Shown here piece by piece: positions 17,447 to 26,689 of a stretch of DNA of 64,000 bases (position 1 is the first letter of the stretch; the number at the start of each line of letters is the position of its first letter). A program made the position numbers and the translations under genes. The notes under the pieces were generated by a model. That model made no database searches, was not told where the DNA came from, and was given only the letters and a program-made list of their open reading frames with translations. Origin of the DNA: Candidatus Eisenbergiella stercoravium (GTDB lineage Bacteria > Bacillota > Clostridia > Lachnospirales > Lachnospiraceae); NCBI GenBank assembly GCA_019113175.1, contig DXHY01000046.1, positions 1 through 64,000 of the forward strand, given 5' to 3'.

Positions 17447-18325
17447 ATGAGGCAGAAAAAAACGGATTTTGTTGATATTATACTTGGGATCATAATGGTA
17501 ATCATTACCATTGCAGCAGTATATCCGCTGTATTACATTTATATCAATTCTTTGAGCGGAGGGGCTTACGTGGGAGCTAATGAGGTGATTTTGTATCCTA
17601 AGGGGGTTACAACATATGCCTATTCTCTGGCGCTCCAGAATTCTTCCATTGTGAGATCTTTTGTCAACAGTGTGTTTTATACCGTAGCAGGAACCTTGCT
17701 GAGTGTAATTTTATCTGCTTTTTGCGCATATCCGCTTTCGAGAAAGGAGTTCTATGGCCGGAAGATATTTACCGCAATCATTATGTTTACTATGTTCTTT
17801 AACGGAGGTATTATCCCACTTTTCCTGACTATTACGGATCTGCATCTTTATAATACGATCTGGGCAATCCTTCTTCCGTCCTGTATCAGTGTATATAATG
17901 TGATTGTCATGAGAACATTTTTTCAATCCATTTCTTATGAACTTACAGAGTCTGCATATATTGACGGGGCAAATGACTGGGTTGTTTTTGGAAAAATCAT
18001 TCTTCCTCTGTCAAAGCCTATTCTGGCAACAATGATATTATTCTATGGAGTCGCAAATTGGAACAGCTTTTATAACGCACTGATGTTTTTGAATGAAAAA
18101 GCGTTATATCCTCTTCAGCTGGTATTAAGGACCATAGTAATTGAAGGCTCCACTACGGAGATGGCATACATGGCTTCTTCTGAAGGCAGTCTTTCCGTTC
18201 CGATTGATACAAAATCCATTAAATATGCGGTTGTGGCAGTAACTACACTTCCCATGATTATTGTATATCCTTTTGTGTTTAAATATTTTGAAAAGGGCGT
18301 AATGATCGGTTCCGTTAAGGGCTGA
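17447..18325 (+). CDS. ABC transporter permease, YtcP/LplC type
   Basis: Second membrane subunit, 292 residues, with six predicted transmembrane segments and an EAA loop (LTESAYIDGANDWVVFGKII, about 170). The C-terminus ends in the typical KGVMIGSVKG. ATG 17447 follows AAGGGAG; the in-frame extension to 17366 overlaps the first permease and is discarded. It lies 14 bp after the first permease. Confidence 0.9.
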   Translation: MRQKKTDFVDIILGIIMVIITIAAVYPLYYIYINSLSGGAYVGANEVILYPKGVTTYAYSLALQNSSIVRSFVNSVFYTVAGTLLSVILSAFCAYPLSRKEFYGRKIFTAIIMFTMFFNGGIIPLFLTITDLHLYNTIWAILLPSCISVYNVIVMRTFFQSISYELTESAYIDGANDWVVFGKIILPLSKPILATMILFYGVANWNSFYNALMFLNEKALYPLQLVLRTIVIEGSTTEMAYMASSEGSLSVPIDTKSIKYAVVAVTTLPMIIVYPFVFKYFEKGVMIGSVKG

Positions 18326-18355
18326 TAAAATAAGCAAAAAAGAAGGAGGTTGCAT

Positions 18356-19975
18356 ATGAAAAGAAAAGTGTTAAAGAAAATGGTGGCTTTTGCCAGTGTG
18401 GCAGCCATACTCGCAGGGGGGACCGGATGTGGGGCTGCCTCTTCATCTACAGAAAGCCAGGCGGTTGAAACAAATGCAGAAACAGTTTCAGCGGAAAAAA
18501 AGGATACATGGCTGACAGATGAGATGGTGACGATAACATATGCAAGGCCGGAAAGCAGTCTGCAGCCCTATAATCCGGATTGCGCAACGGTACAGTGGAT
18601 CAGAGAAAATCTGAATATTGATCTGCAGGTATCTACATACGCGGATTATGAAACAAAAATGAATACGCTGCTTGCGGCAAATCAGCTTCCTGACATATTT
18701 TCCATGTGGGGAAATCCGAGTGATGTGATTAATACGGGATGCCTCCTTGAATTAACGGATCTGATTGAACAATATTGCCCGAATGTACAGCAGGATTATG
18801 AAAACATACCGGAATTGTCCAGATATAAAATGAACGGCGGGATATATACGCTGGCACAGATCAGAAGAGATGAGAACTGGGAACAGGGTTCCGTGCCCTG
18901 TATACGTACAGACCTCCTGGAAGAGCAGGGACTGGAGGTACCTGAAACATGGGATGAATTGTATGATGTATTGGAAAAACTGGCGGCCGCTTATCCGGAT
19001 TCTGTAGCATATGGAACAAGAGGGGACGACAGGCTTCTGTTTAATTACATGAGTCCCATAAAGGGTCTGGGCGGAGAATACGGGCTGTACCAGGATGAAG
19101 ACGGCGTGTGGCACATGGGATGCCTTGAGGAATCTTATAAAGAGGCGCTGCAGTATATTAATAAAATGTATGTCAATGGAATTCTTGATAATGAATATCT
19201 GATCACCTCGGATGATGACTGGAAATCCGGACTGGCAACGGGAAAATATCTTTTTTACTATGATAATCCGGTATTTCTGGATACTCTGAACGCAACACTG
19301 CGTGAAACCGATCCGGATGCAAAACTGGAGCCGATTATGTTCCTTGCGAACGAAGAAGGCGTGACACTGAATTATGGTCATCCTGATAATTATTACAATG
19401 TCTGGGGAATTAACGCCGATACGGAAAATGCCGAAGTGTTAATGAAATTTATCGACTGGATGTATAGTGAAGAAGGCGGATATCTCATGAACTATGGCGT
19501 GGAAGGCGTTCATTGGGAAATGGTAGATGGAAAGCCTCAGTTTAGGCAGGAAATTGTGGATGAATATAAGTCCAGAACCGGCGATCCTACCTATGAGGCG
19601 GGATCAGAGATAGGAATCGGAGATCTGTTTATGGCCATGTCCTGGTATTCCAATTATGATGCTCAGTTTAAGGAAACGACAGAAGAATCATGGACAAGGG
19701 AAAATATTCATAAGGTATATGAAGACCATATGGACTATGTGATACAGCAGCCGATCGAACCTCCGTATACTGCGGAAGAATCAGCCAGAATTACAGAGAT
19801 TAATCAGAGTTATATGGATTACAGTAAAACTGAAATAAACAAATTTGTCAGCGGAGAGAGATCTTTTGATGAGTGGGATGATTTTGTACAGGAACTGATT
19901 GACAAAGGAGCGCAGGAGAGAGTTGATATTGCCAATCAGGCAGAACAGAGGTATCAGGAGGAGAATCAGGGATGA
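18356..19975 (+). CDS. Extracellular substrate-binding lipoprotein, LipO type
   Basis: Large binding lipoprotein of 539 residues, the usual size of LplA/LipO proteins. It has a signal peptide with lipobox ending GTGC (Cys25), a short Ser/Thr/Glu linker, then the binding fold (MVTITYARPESSLQPYN onward). The start is ATG 18356, 6 bases after AAGGAGG. Its stop codon overlaps the ATG of the following flavoprotein (ATGA). This translational coupling suggests that the flavoprotein acts on what this protein binds. The ligand is not predictable. Confidence 0.9.
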   Translation: MKRKVLKKMVAFASVAAILAGGTGCGAASSSTESQAVETNAETVSAEKKDTWLTDEMVTITYARPESSLQPYNPDCATVQWIRENLNIDLQVSTYADYETKMNTLLAANQLPDIFSMWGNPSDVINTGCLLELTDLIEQYCPNVQQDYENIPELSRYKMNGGIYTLAQIRRDENWEQGSVPCIRTDLLEEQGLEVPETWDELYDVLEKLAAAYPDSVAYGTRGDDRLLFNYMSPIKGLGGEYGLYQDEDGVWHMGCLEESYKEALQYINKMYVNGILDNEYLITSDDDWKSGLATGKYLFYYDNPVFLDTLNATLRETDPDAKLEPIMFLANEEGVTLNYGHPDNYYNVWGINADTENAEVLMKFIDWMYSEEGGYLMNYGVEGVHWEMVDGKPQFRQEIVDEYKSRTGDPTYEAGSEIGIGDLFMAMSWYSNYDAQFKETTEESWTRENIHKVYEDHMDYVIQQPIEPPYTAEESARITEINQSYMDYSKTEINKFVSGERSFDEWDDFVQELIDKGAQERVDIANQAEQRYQEENQG

Positions 19976-21435
19976 CAACCTATTATTACCAGGAAAGGAA
20001 AGAGCTGAAAATTATTGCCCATGCAGATGTTCTGGTAATAGGAGGCGGATTTGGCGGCATTTGTGCCGCCCTTTCCGCTGCGAATGCCGGTATGCAGACT
20101 GTTCTTGTAGAAAAGAATGCAGTCCTTGGAGGGCAGGCTGCTGAAATAGATACGTGGGGCCTGGATGGATTTGTGGATAAAAGAGGTCATCTGGCAGTGG
20201 CGGGTTATCCCTGGAAGATATTATGGAAGACGGTAAAGGAGGGGGGAAGCGATCACTTTTTTGAGCGTATCTCAATAGATACATTGGAAGAAAAAGGAAT
20301 AGCTGAAGCGCTTAGAGAGGCGGATTTAAACGAATATATTCCTTACATTGATACGGGAAGCTTTATGAATCCCTTTAATGATCAGTTTGTGAATCCAAAC
20401 GCCTATCGCTATGTGGCGGAGAAAGAACTGGAAACGGCCGGTGTGAGGATACTTCTGGGGATGCCTGTAACGGGAGTACTTGTAGAAGAAAACCGCGTTG
20501 TGGGAGTCGTACTTTTGGGGGAATTTGAAAAATTTGCAGTGACGGCAGAAAGAGTGGTTGACACCACGCAGGGGGCTTCGGTATGTGCTCTGGCAGGTAA
20601 GAGATTTGCCTATCCAAAGGCATATCTGGGGACTCTGCCAAGAGTATCAGGAATTGATATCCATAAAGTAATTGATTATATCAGGTATACGGATGATGAA
20701 TGGTTCCTTCGGCCAATGGTTGGCAGTCAGGCTGATCCGGACATGATGGAAAGTCTGGCGGACAGGGGAAACCCATTGGCCATACATGGCTTCCGGAAAG
20801 CGATGAAACAGGCAGTAGCAGAAAATCCGGAGTATGAATTGCTGAACAGAATGCTGGATTGCCTCATGTTTTTTTATGAAAGAGATGGTATGGGAGCTTA
20901 TTGGGCAATTGATGATACTCTGCATAATACAGATGTGTCTGACCCGTTGGAATATACGCATGCTATTCTGGATGCGAGAAAACAGCAATGGCTGATGCAC
21001 CGGTTTTATGTCAACTATGTGCCTGGATTTGAAAAGGCGCAGCTTTTGGATACTTACGCGAATATTTCCAAGGCATATCATCAGTCTTTTGAAACATCAG
21101 ATTTTACCGAATATTCAATTTCAGAAGAAGAAATCCGTTCGGGGATATGTCAGAGGGAGGATTATATTGTAAAGATTCTCGGACATCCGGCAAGCGGACA
21201 AAACCCGGAAGGATGGTATATTCCATTGGCGGCATTGATTCCCAAAGGGCTAAATGGAATTTTGGTGACGGGGAAACCTGCCTGCAGAAAAATTCATTAC
21301 ATAGCATCCTGCGCATTGGTTGGACAGGCCGCAGGAGCGGCAGCGGCACAATCTGTTTTGCAGTCAAAAGATTTGAGGGACACGGATGCAGGAAAAATCC
21401 GTGAGACGTTACGAAAGCAGGGGGTTTTGATTTGA
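19972..21435 (+). CDS. FAD-dependent oxidoreductase (PF12831 type) coupled to a sugar importer
   Basis: Cytosolic flavoprotein of 487 residues. FAD motifs are DVLVIGGGFGGICAALSAAN (about residues 19-38), LGGQAAEIDTWGLDG, RVVDTTQGASVCALAGKRF and GILVTGKPACRKIHYIASCA near the end. It starts inside the stop codon of the binding lipoprotein and its own stop is followed at once by a DapA-like aldolase gene. Its position suggests oxidation (or reduction) of an imported sugar or sugar acid before aldol cleavage; this is inference, as no family member of known substrate is recognisable here. It is a third paralogue of the two oxidoreductases at 8-13.6 kb, though divergent from both. Confidence 0.85.
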   Translation: MTTYYYQERKELKIIAHADVLVIGGGFGGICAALSAANAGMQTVLVEKNAVLGGQAAEIDTWGLDGFVDKRGHLAVAGYPWKILWKTVKEGGSDHFFERISIDTLEEKGIAEALREADLNEYIPYIDTGSFMNPFNDQFVNPNAYRYVAEKELETAGVRILLGMPVTGVLVEENRVVGVVLLGEFEKFAVTAERVVDTTQGASVCALAGKRFAYPKAYLGTLPRVSGIDIHKVIDYIRYTDDEWFLRPMVGSQADPDMMESLADRGNPLAIHGFRKAMKQAVAENPEYELLNRMLDCLMFFYERDGMGAYWAIDDTLHNTDVSDPLEYTHAILDARKQQWLMHRFYVNYVPGFEKAQLLDTYANISKAYHQSFETSDFTEYSISEEEIRSGICQREDYIVKILGHPASGQNPEGWYIPLAALIPKGLNGILVTGKPACRKIHYIASCALVGQAAGAAAAQSVLQSKDLRDTDAGKIRETLRKQGVLI

Positions 21436-21437
21436 GT

Positions 21438-22349
21438 ATGAAAAAATTGTATGGCGTTACGGTCGCGATGACGACACCATTTAAAAACAATGGGGAAATA
21501 GATGTAGCTGCTCTGGAGCAGCTTACAGAAATACTGCTAAAAAAGGGAGTGAACTGCCTCTATCCTTGCGGGACAACTGGGGAAATGGTGCATCTGTCAG
21601 TGGAAGAGAGAATGCTTGTGGCAGAAACTGTAATCCGGACGGCAAAAGATAAAGGGACAGTCTTTATTCACTGCGGGGCCGTAAAACAGGAAGAGACAGA
21701 AACATTGCTGAAACATGCGGTTGAAATCGGAGCGGATGGGGCAGGTGTTGTGACTCCCATTTTTCTGGGAGTAAATCAGAATGAGATAATACAGTATTAC
21801 GAAAGACTTTCCGCATTAGTGCCTGAGGATTTTCCGATTTATCTGTATAATATCCCACAGTGTGCCGGAAATGATATCCTTCCCGAAAGTGCCCGGAAAC
21901 TTCATGGGGAGTGTCCTAATCTGAGAGGGATAAAATACAGCTATCCTGATATGATGAGGACACTGGAATACCTGGATATTCCGGAATTCAGCGTTTTACA
22001 TGGGAGTGATAAATTATTTTCCAGCCTGTTGGTAATGGGATGTGACGGAACGGTAAGTGGTGTCGCGAGTGTTTTCCCGGAGCCATTTGTTGAAGTTTAC
22101 AAAGCCTGGCTGGCACAAGATTTACAGAAAATGAAAGAGTGGCAGAAAATATGCGTCCGCTTTTGCGATATATTAAAGTGCGGTACAAATATGTCCTATT
22201 TTAAGGAAGCTCTTACGTTCAGGGGAGTGGATATGGGGGGAATGCGCCTGCCGCAGAGGAATATCAGTGAAGAAGAGAAGGCGGAACTGAAGAAAAGACT
22301 GGAAGAGGAGTGCAGGAAGTCCGGGATTACGTTGAAGGTTGTGGAATAG
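21438..22349 (+). CDS. DapA-family aldolase (dihydrodipicolinate synthase / N-acetylneuraminate lyase superfamily)
   Basis: TIM-barrel class I aldolase of about 303 residues. Family signatures are the substrate-carboxylate loop YPCGTTGEMVHLSVEER (about residues 37-53), the catalytic Tyr in YLYNIPQC (about 136) and the Schiff-base Lys in LRGIKYSYPD (about 164). The superfamily covers DHDPS, sialic acid lyase and 2-keto-3-deoxy-sugar-acid aldolases. The context (importer, oxidoreductase, kinase) favours a sugar-acid aldolase over lysine biosynthesis. A TTG at 21432 with better ribosome-site spacing could be the true start, overlapping the previous stop. Confidence 0.85.
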   Translation: MKKLYGVTVAMTTPFKNNGEIDVAALEQLTEILLKKGVNCLYPCGTTGEMVHLSVEERMLVAETVIRTAKDKGTVFIHCGAVKQEETETLLKHAVEIGADGAGVVTPIFLGVNQNEIIQYYERLSALVPEDFPIYLYNIPQCAGNDILPESARKLHGECPNLRGIKYSYPDMMRTLEYLDIPEFSVLHGSDKLFSSLLVMGCDGTVSGVASVFPEPFVEVYKAWLAQDLQKMKEWQKICVRFCDILKCGTNMSYFKEALTFRGVDMGGMRLPQRNISEEEKAELKKRLEEECRKSGITLKVVE

Positions 22350-22352
22350 ACA

Positions 22353-23276
22353 ATGAATAAAGGAAATGGTAAATTTCTGGTTATGGGATCTTTGAACTAT
22401 GACTATATTTATGCGTTGGATCATATCGTATCAGAAGGGGAAACGGAAGCGGCAGAAGACGTGGAGACGGTCTGTGGTGGGAAAGGGCTGAATCAGGCGA
22501 TTGCACTTGCCAAAGCCGGAGCTGTGGTATATCAGGGAGGCATGCTGGGAGAAGATGGGGCAATGCTGAGGGAAACACTGCAGCAAAACGGGGTAAATAC
22601 AGAGTTTTTGAAAAATGTGCAGGGCAGAAACGGACATGCATTTATTCAGGTGGATTCTACGGGAAAAAACGCGATTGTGCTTTTGGGAGGAAGTAACAGG
22701 AAGCTGACAAACGAACAGATTCAGGAAACACTTCAGTCGTTTTCAAACGAAGACTATCTTGTGCTTCAGAATGAAATAAATGACGTAGAAAAAGTCATTG
22801 ATGCAGGATATAAGCGAGGAATGAAAATAGTTCTGAACCCATCGCCCTATGAAGAAAAAATACGCAGCTGGCCTTTATCCAAAATAAATATTTTTTTTGT
22901 AAATGAAATAGAAGGCAGACAGCTGACGGGAGAAAAGGAGCCGGAAAGAATAGTTAATAGAATGAATGAGGCTTTTCCTCATGCAGAGGTGATTCTCACG
23001 TTAGGAACAAAAGGCGCCTGCTATTCACATGGAAAAGCCAGGTTATTTCAACCGGCTTTCCGGATAAAAACAGTTGATACAACTGCTGCGGGAGATACAT
23101 TTACAGGCTTTTTTCTTGCCGCAAAGGCAAGGGGTGAAAATCCTGCAAAATGTATGGAGATTGCGGCGAAGGCAGCGGCAATTGCGGCAACGGGGAAAGG
23201 AGCGGCACCGTCTATACCATTATGGGAAGAGGTTCAGAAAACACAGCTAAATGTATATTATGAAGATATCAAATAA
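22353..23276 (+). CDS. PfkB-family sugar kinase, ribokinase-like
   Basis: Kinase of 307 residues. The N-terminal substrate motif (GSLNYDYIYALDHIV), the di-Gly GGKGLNQAIA at about residue 43 and the C-terminal ATP/anion-hole motif VDTTAAGDTFTGFF with catalytic Asp at about 245 are all intact. It phosphorylates a pentose, hexose or keto-sugar, and the exact substrate is unknown. It starts 3 bp after the aldolase stop, the last gene of the AT-rich operon. Confidence 0.88.
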   Translation: MNKGNGKFLVMGSLNYDYIYALDHIVSEGETEAAEDVETVCGGKGLNQAIALAKAGAVVYQGGMLGEDGAMLRETLQQNGVNTEFLKNVQGRNGHAFIQVDSTGKNAIVLLGGSNRKLTNEQIQETLQSFSNEDYLVLQNEINDVEKVIDAGYKRGMKIVLNPSPYEEKIRSWPLSKINIFFVNEIEGRQLTGEKEPERIVNRMNEAFPHAEVILTLGTKGACYSHGKARLFQPAFRIKTVDTTAAGDTFTGFFLAAKARGENPAKCMEIAAKAAAIAATGKGAAPSIPLWEEVQKTQLNVYYEDIK

Positions 23277-23301
23277 GCAAAAACAATCTTCCTATAAACA
23301 T

Positions 23302-24159
23302 TCAACTCCTGTGCGCATAAGCGCGCGGCGTTATTCCCATATATTTGCGGAAGGTTTTCACGAAATAGCTGCTGTCATTGAAGCCGCAGCGGTAGGCCAC
23401 CTCCGTCACCGGAAGTTCCGTGGTGGTGAGGATGTGGCAGGCGCGTTCGATCCGGTAATAGTTCAGATAGTCCACGGGTGTGCGGTGCAGGGCCGCCCGG
23501 AAAAAACGGCAGAAATACTTGGGACTTATCCCCGCCAGCCGCGAAAGGTCAGAGAGGGTGATGGGGGAGGCATAATTGGCGTCGATGTATTCCAGAACGG
23601 GCTTGAGCACATCCATCTTCCGCCGCAGGCTGACAGATTCTTCCCGTGACTCGCTGTAAAGCTCCCCCTCAAAAAGACGGCCGAAGAATTCATACAGGGC
23701 GCCCAGAGTGAGAAGCTCGCTTCCGGCATGGGGCCAGCGGATAGCGGGGAACAGCCTTTCCGCAGCGGCAAGAAGCGGGGCAGAACGGGGATCGTCCGCC
23801 TGAAAATAGTTATATAATTGAATCTGATGACGGGTCGTCAGGCGGACATAGCGCTTGCAGGCGTCCGTGTGCGCAAGTATGTTGGGATCAAAGACCGCAC
23901 ATTCATAGACACAATGCTCAGGCGTGCCGCCGTGAATGACTCCTTCCTCGATCAGAATCAGATCCCCGGCACGGGCGGTGAGAAAAACCGAATCCAGAGA
24001 AATGGTAATGGAGCCTTCCAGAATGCGGATGAGCTCCATTTCCTTATGCCAGTGAAACGGCATGGCATAGCGCGGATGATGCTCGTCCACATGATAGAAC
24101 GCGATGGGAAAATCCGGTGTGCCGTGGTTGATTTTTTCGTTATAATCAAGATAATGCAT
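23302..24159 (-). CDS. AraC-family regulator with cupin sensor domain
   Basis: Regulator of 285 residues. The N-terminal cupin (FHWHKEMELIRILEGSITIS and GDLILIEEGVIHGG, residues 35-85) binds a small molecule, probably a sugar. Two helix-turn-helix units lie at 185-280 (ITLSDLSRLAGISPKYFCRF; VTEVAYRCGFNDSSYFVKTF). Base composition is clearly more GC-rich than in the kinase operon it meets convergently. It is 9 bp downstream of a small HicB-like gene in the same direction. Target unknown. Confidence 0.88.
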   Translation of the reverse strand: MHYLDYNEKINHGTPDFPIAFYHVDEHHPRYAMPFHWHKEMELIRILEGSITISLDSVFLTARAGDLILIEEGVIHGGTPEHCVYECAVFDPNILAHTDACKRYVRLTTRHQIQLYNYFQADDPRSAPLLAAAERLFPAIRWPHAGSELLTLGALYEFFGRLFEGELYSESREESVSLRRKMDVLKPVLEYIDANYASPITLSDLSRLAGISPKYFCRFFRAALHRTPVDYLNYYRIERACHILTTTELPVTEVAYRCGFNDSSYFVKTFRKYMGITPRAYAHRS

Positions 24160-24168
24160 AGAAAAGCC

Positions 24169-24408
24169 TCACTTAAACATTTTTTTAAAACCATTGGGCT
24201 CGGGAATGGAAAGGCCTTCTGCAAGCGCGGCTTCCAGCCACGCTTTTTTTGCATCCCCGGCATTGGCCGCGGCGGCTGTCAGATTTTCGCCGCATGTGAT
24301 GCAGCCGGGAAGATCTGGAAAGGATACGACATAACCGCCTTCTGTCCCATCCCGGACAAATTCCATCCGATAAGGGAGCTTGAGATAATCATTCAGTGTT
24401 TTTTTCAT
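24169..24408 (-). CDS. Orphan HicB-like protein
   Basis: 79-residue protein with the HicB core VVSFPDLPGCITCGENLTAAAANAGD followed by a Trp helix, an RNase-H-like partial fold. HicB normally neutralises the HicA RNase, but no HicA-like small gene is adjacent and there is no obvious DNA-binding tail. It probably has a solitary regulatory role or is a toxin-less remnant. It precedes the cupin-AraC gene by 9 bp. Confidence 0.65.
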   Translation of the reverse strand: MKKTLNDYLKLPYRMEFVRDGTEGGYVVSFPDLPGCITCGENLTAAAANAGDAKKAWLEAALAEGLSIPEPNGFKKMFK

Positions 24409-24551
24409 TTGACTCCTCGCTTTCGATAACCTTTTTTACCATAAAAACAGAAACAAAAAAACAGACGTTTTCGTTTGGGGGTATGAAAACCGGAAATCCG
24501 CCGGGCAGGCTCAGGGCCTTTGGCCCTTCGCTTCGCGGCTGTCGCCGCATA

Positions 24552-24611
24552 TCCGGAAGCCTTCAAAACCAGATGGAAACGAGTTCCCATCTGGCTCTGA
24601 AGACTTCCGGA
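24552..24611. repeat. Long imperfect hairpin in intergenic region
   Basis: 24552-24576 pairs with 24587-24611 (22 of 25 positions) around a 10-base loop, nested inside GC-rich flanks that also pair weakly (GCCGGGC near 24502 and GCCCGGC near 24613). The gap 24409-24799 (391 bases) holds this structure, a shorter GCCGCC/GGCGGC hairpin near 24740 and the promoter-like element at 24682. No coding sequence is supported there. The lack of a T tract argues against a simple terminator. Confidence 0.55.
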
Positions 24612-24681
24612 TGCCCGGCTCGTAGAGGTGAATATCTTTATATTTTATGCCATTATATCACAGGAAAAGGGAAGGGGGCAA

Positions 24682-24690
24682 TGTTATACT
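24682..24690 (+). promoter_or_regulatory. Extended -10 promoter element of fucI
   Basis: TG-T-TATACT about 110 bp before the fucI start. No convincing -35 box lies 17 bp upstream, consistent with an extended -10 or activator-dependent promoter. Confidence 0.35.
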
Positions 24691-24799
24691 GGTGACATAG
24701 GAAAACGGACTTCAAAAAAGAAGAGAGTAAAACAGGGCGCCGCCTGTGGGCGGCAAAGCAAAGCTTTAAGTGCCGTTACAGGCAGAAATGGAGGAAAAA

Positions 24800-26593
24800 A
24801 TGGCAGAAAACAGGTATGTGGGGGACTATCCGGTGATCGGAATCCGTCCGACGATTGACGGCAGAAGGGGCTATCTGAAGGTAAGAGAGTCGCTGGAGGA
24901 GCAGACGATGAATATGGCGAAGTCTGCGGCGAAGCTGTTTACCGAGAATCTGCGCTATTCCAATGGGGAGCCGGTGAAAGTAATCATCGCTGATACTACC
25001 ATCGGACGTGTGGGAGAGGCGGCTGCCTGCGCGGACAAGTTCCGGAAGGCGGGCGTGGATATTACGCTGACGGTTACGCCCTGCTGGTGCTACGGGGCAG
25101 AGACCATGGACATGGATCCCAAGACGATCAAGGGCGTGTGGGGATTTAACGGAACGGAGCGTCCCGGCGCGGTATATCTGGCGAGCGTGCTGGCCACCCA
25201 TGCGCAGAAGGGACTTCCCGCTTTCGGCATTTACGGACATGATGTACAGGATATGGATGAAACGGAGATCCCGGAGGATGTGGCGGAGAAGCTGCTGCGC
25301 TTTGGCCGGGCGGCGGTTGCCGTTGCCACCATGCGGGGAAAATCCTACCTGCAGATCGGTTCCATCTGCATGGGAATCGGCGGTTCCATCATCGATCCCG
25401 CTTTTATTGAAGAATATCTTGGCATGCGCGTGGAGTCCGTGGACGAGGTGGAAATCATCCGCCGCATGACAGAGGGCATCTACGATCAGGCGGAGTTTGA
25501 AAAGGCGCTGGCCTGGACGAAGGCAAACTGCATCGAAGGCTTTGACAAGAATCCGGAATCGGTGCAGAAAAACAGAGAAGAGAAGGATAAGGACTGGGAG
25601 TTCGTCGTGAAGATGATGTGCATCATCAAGGATCTGATGAACGGCAACAAGAACCTTCCTGAAGGACGCGAAGAAGAAATGGTTGGCCACAACGCCATCG
25701 CAGCGGGCTTCCAGGGACAGCGTCAGTGGACGGACTTTTATCCCAATGCAGATTTCGCGGAGGCCATGCTGAATACCTCCTTTGACTGGAACGGTGCGAG
25801 AGAGCCTTATGTGCTGGCAACGGAAAACGATGTGCTGAATGGTCTCGGCATGCTGTTCATGAAGCTTCTGACCAACCGGGCGCAGATTTTTGCGGATGTG
25901 CGTACCTACTGGAGCCCTGAGGCGGTGAAGAAGGCCACAGGTTACGAAGTGGAAGGCGTTGCGAAGGAAGCGGGCGGATTCATTCACCTGATCAATTCCG
26001 GAGCGGCCTGCCTGGATGCCAATGGACAGGCGAAGGATGCGGATGGAAACAATGTGATGAAGCCCTGGTATGAAATCACCGAAGAGGACCAGAAGGCCAT
26101 CATGGGGGCTACCACCTGGAATGAGGCGGACTTCGGATACTTCCGCGGAGGCGGATATTCCTCCCGCTTTGTGACCGAAGCGGAAATGCCTGTTACCATG
26201 ATCCGTCTGAATCTGGTGAAGGGCCTTGGACCTGTGTTTCAGATCGCAGAGGGCTGGACGGTGAAGCTTCCGGCAGAGGTGACCGACAAACTCTGGAAGA
26301 GAACGGACTACACCTGGCCGTGCACCTGGTTCGCACCCAGAACCACCGGAAAGGGAGCCTTCAAAACGGCTTATGATGTGATGAACAACTGGGGCGCCAA
26401 CCATGGAGCGATCAGCTATGGACATATCGGTGCGGATCTGATCACCATGTGCTCCATGCTCCGGATTCCGGTGAGCATGCATAACGTTCCGGAAGAAAAG
26501 ATTTTCCGTCCGTCCGCCTGGAATGCCTTCGGCATGGACAAGGAAGGACAGGATTACAGAGCATGCGCCGCGTACGGACCGCTGTATAAATAA
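24800..26593 (+). CDS. fucI: L-fucose isomerase
   Basis: Cytosolic isomerase of 597 residues, the usual family length, that converts L-fucose to L-fuculose (also D-arabinose to D-ribulose). The protein is recognisable end to end: the N-terminal [20 protein letters not shown], then [18 protein letters not shown], the central [18 protein letters not shown] and the C-terminal substrate domain ([19 protein letters not shown]). ATG 24800 follows GGAGG; the in-frame start at 24770 is weaker. The next gene is a sugar kinase, fitting a fucose pathway, but no fuculose-phosphate aldolase is in the window. Confidence 0.95.
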   Translation: MAENRYVGDYPVIGIRPTIDGRRGYLKVRESLEEQTMNMAKSAAKLFTENLRYSNGEPVKVIIADTTIGRVGEAAACADKFRKAGVDITLTVTPCWCYGAETMDMDPKTIKGVWGFNGTERPGAVYLASVLATHAQKGLPAFGIYGHDVQDMDETEIPEDVAEKLLRFGRAAVAVATMRGKSYLQIGSICMGIGGSIIDPAFIEEYLGMRVESVDEVEIIRRMTEGIYDQAEFEKALAWTKANCIEGFDKNPESVQKNREEKDKDWEFVVKMMCIIKDLMNGNKNLPEGREEEMVGHNAIAAGFQGQRQWTDFYPNADFAEAMLNTSFDWNGAREPYVLATENDVLNGLGMLFMKLLTNRAQIFADVRTYWSPEAVKKATGYEVEGVAKEAGGFIHLINSGAACLDANGQAKDADGNNVMKPWYEITEEDQKAIMGATTWNEADFGYFRGGGYSSRFVTEAEMPVTMIRLNLVKGLGPVFQIAEGWTVKLPAEVTDKLWKRTDYTWPCTWFAPRTTGKGAFKTAYDVMNNWGANHGAISYGHIGADLITMCSMLRIPVSMHNVPEEKIFRPSAWNAFGMDKEGQDYRACAAYGPLYK

Positions 26594-26616
26594 AAAGAGC
26601 AGTCAGGAAAGAAAAG

Positions 26617-26665
26617 AAAAAAGGGCCGGTATATGGTGAACTGCCGTATGCACGGCCCCTTTTTT
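26617..26665 (+). terminator. Terminator-like hairpin between fucI and kinase gene
   Basis: A6GGGCCG pairs with CGGCCC-T6 across a 24-base loop, with one unpaired C. It could attenuate transcription into the kinase gene 25 bp later or be a partial terminator. Confidence 0.6.
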
Positions 26666-26689
26666 AACAGGAAAGGAGACGCCGGAAAA

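Noticed and set aside
21438-22349. N-acetylneuraminate lyase (nanA) assignment
   Set aside because: Superfamily residues are present, but no NanE, NanK-ROK or sialidase gene accompanies it, and the kinase is ribokinase-like.
24776-26482. 568-codon open frame opposite fucI
   Set aside because: Antisense shadow of L-fucose isomerase; low-complexity Arg/His composition and no family features.
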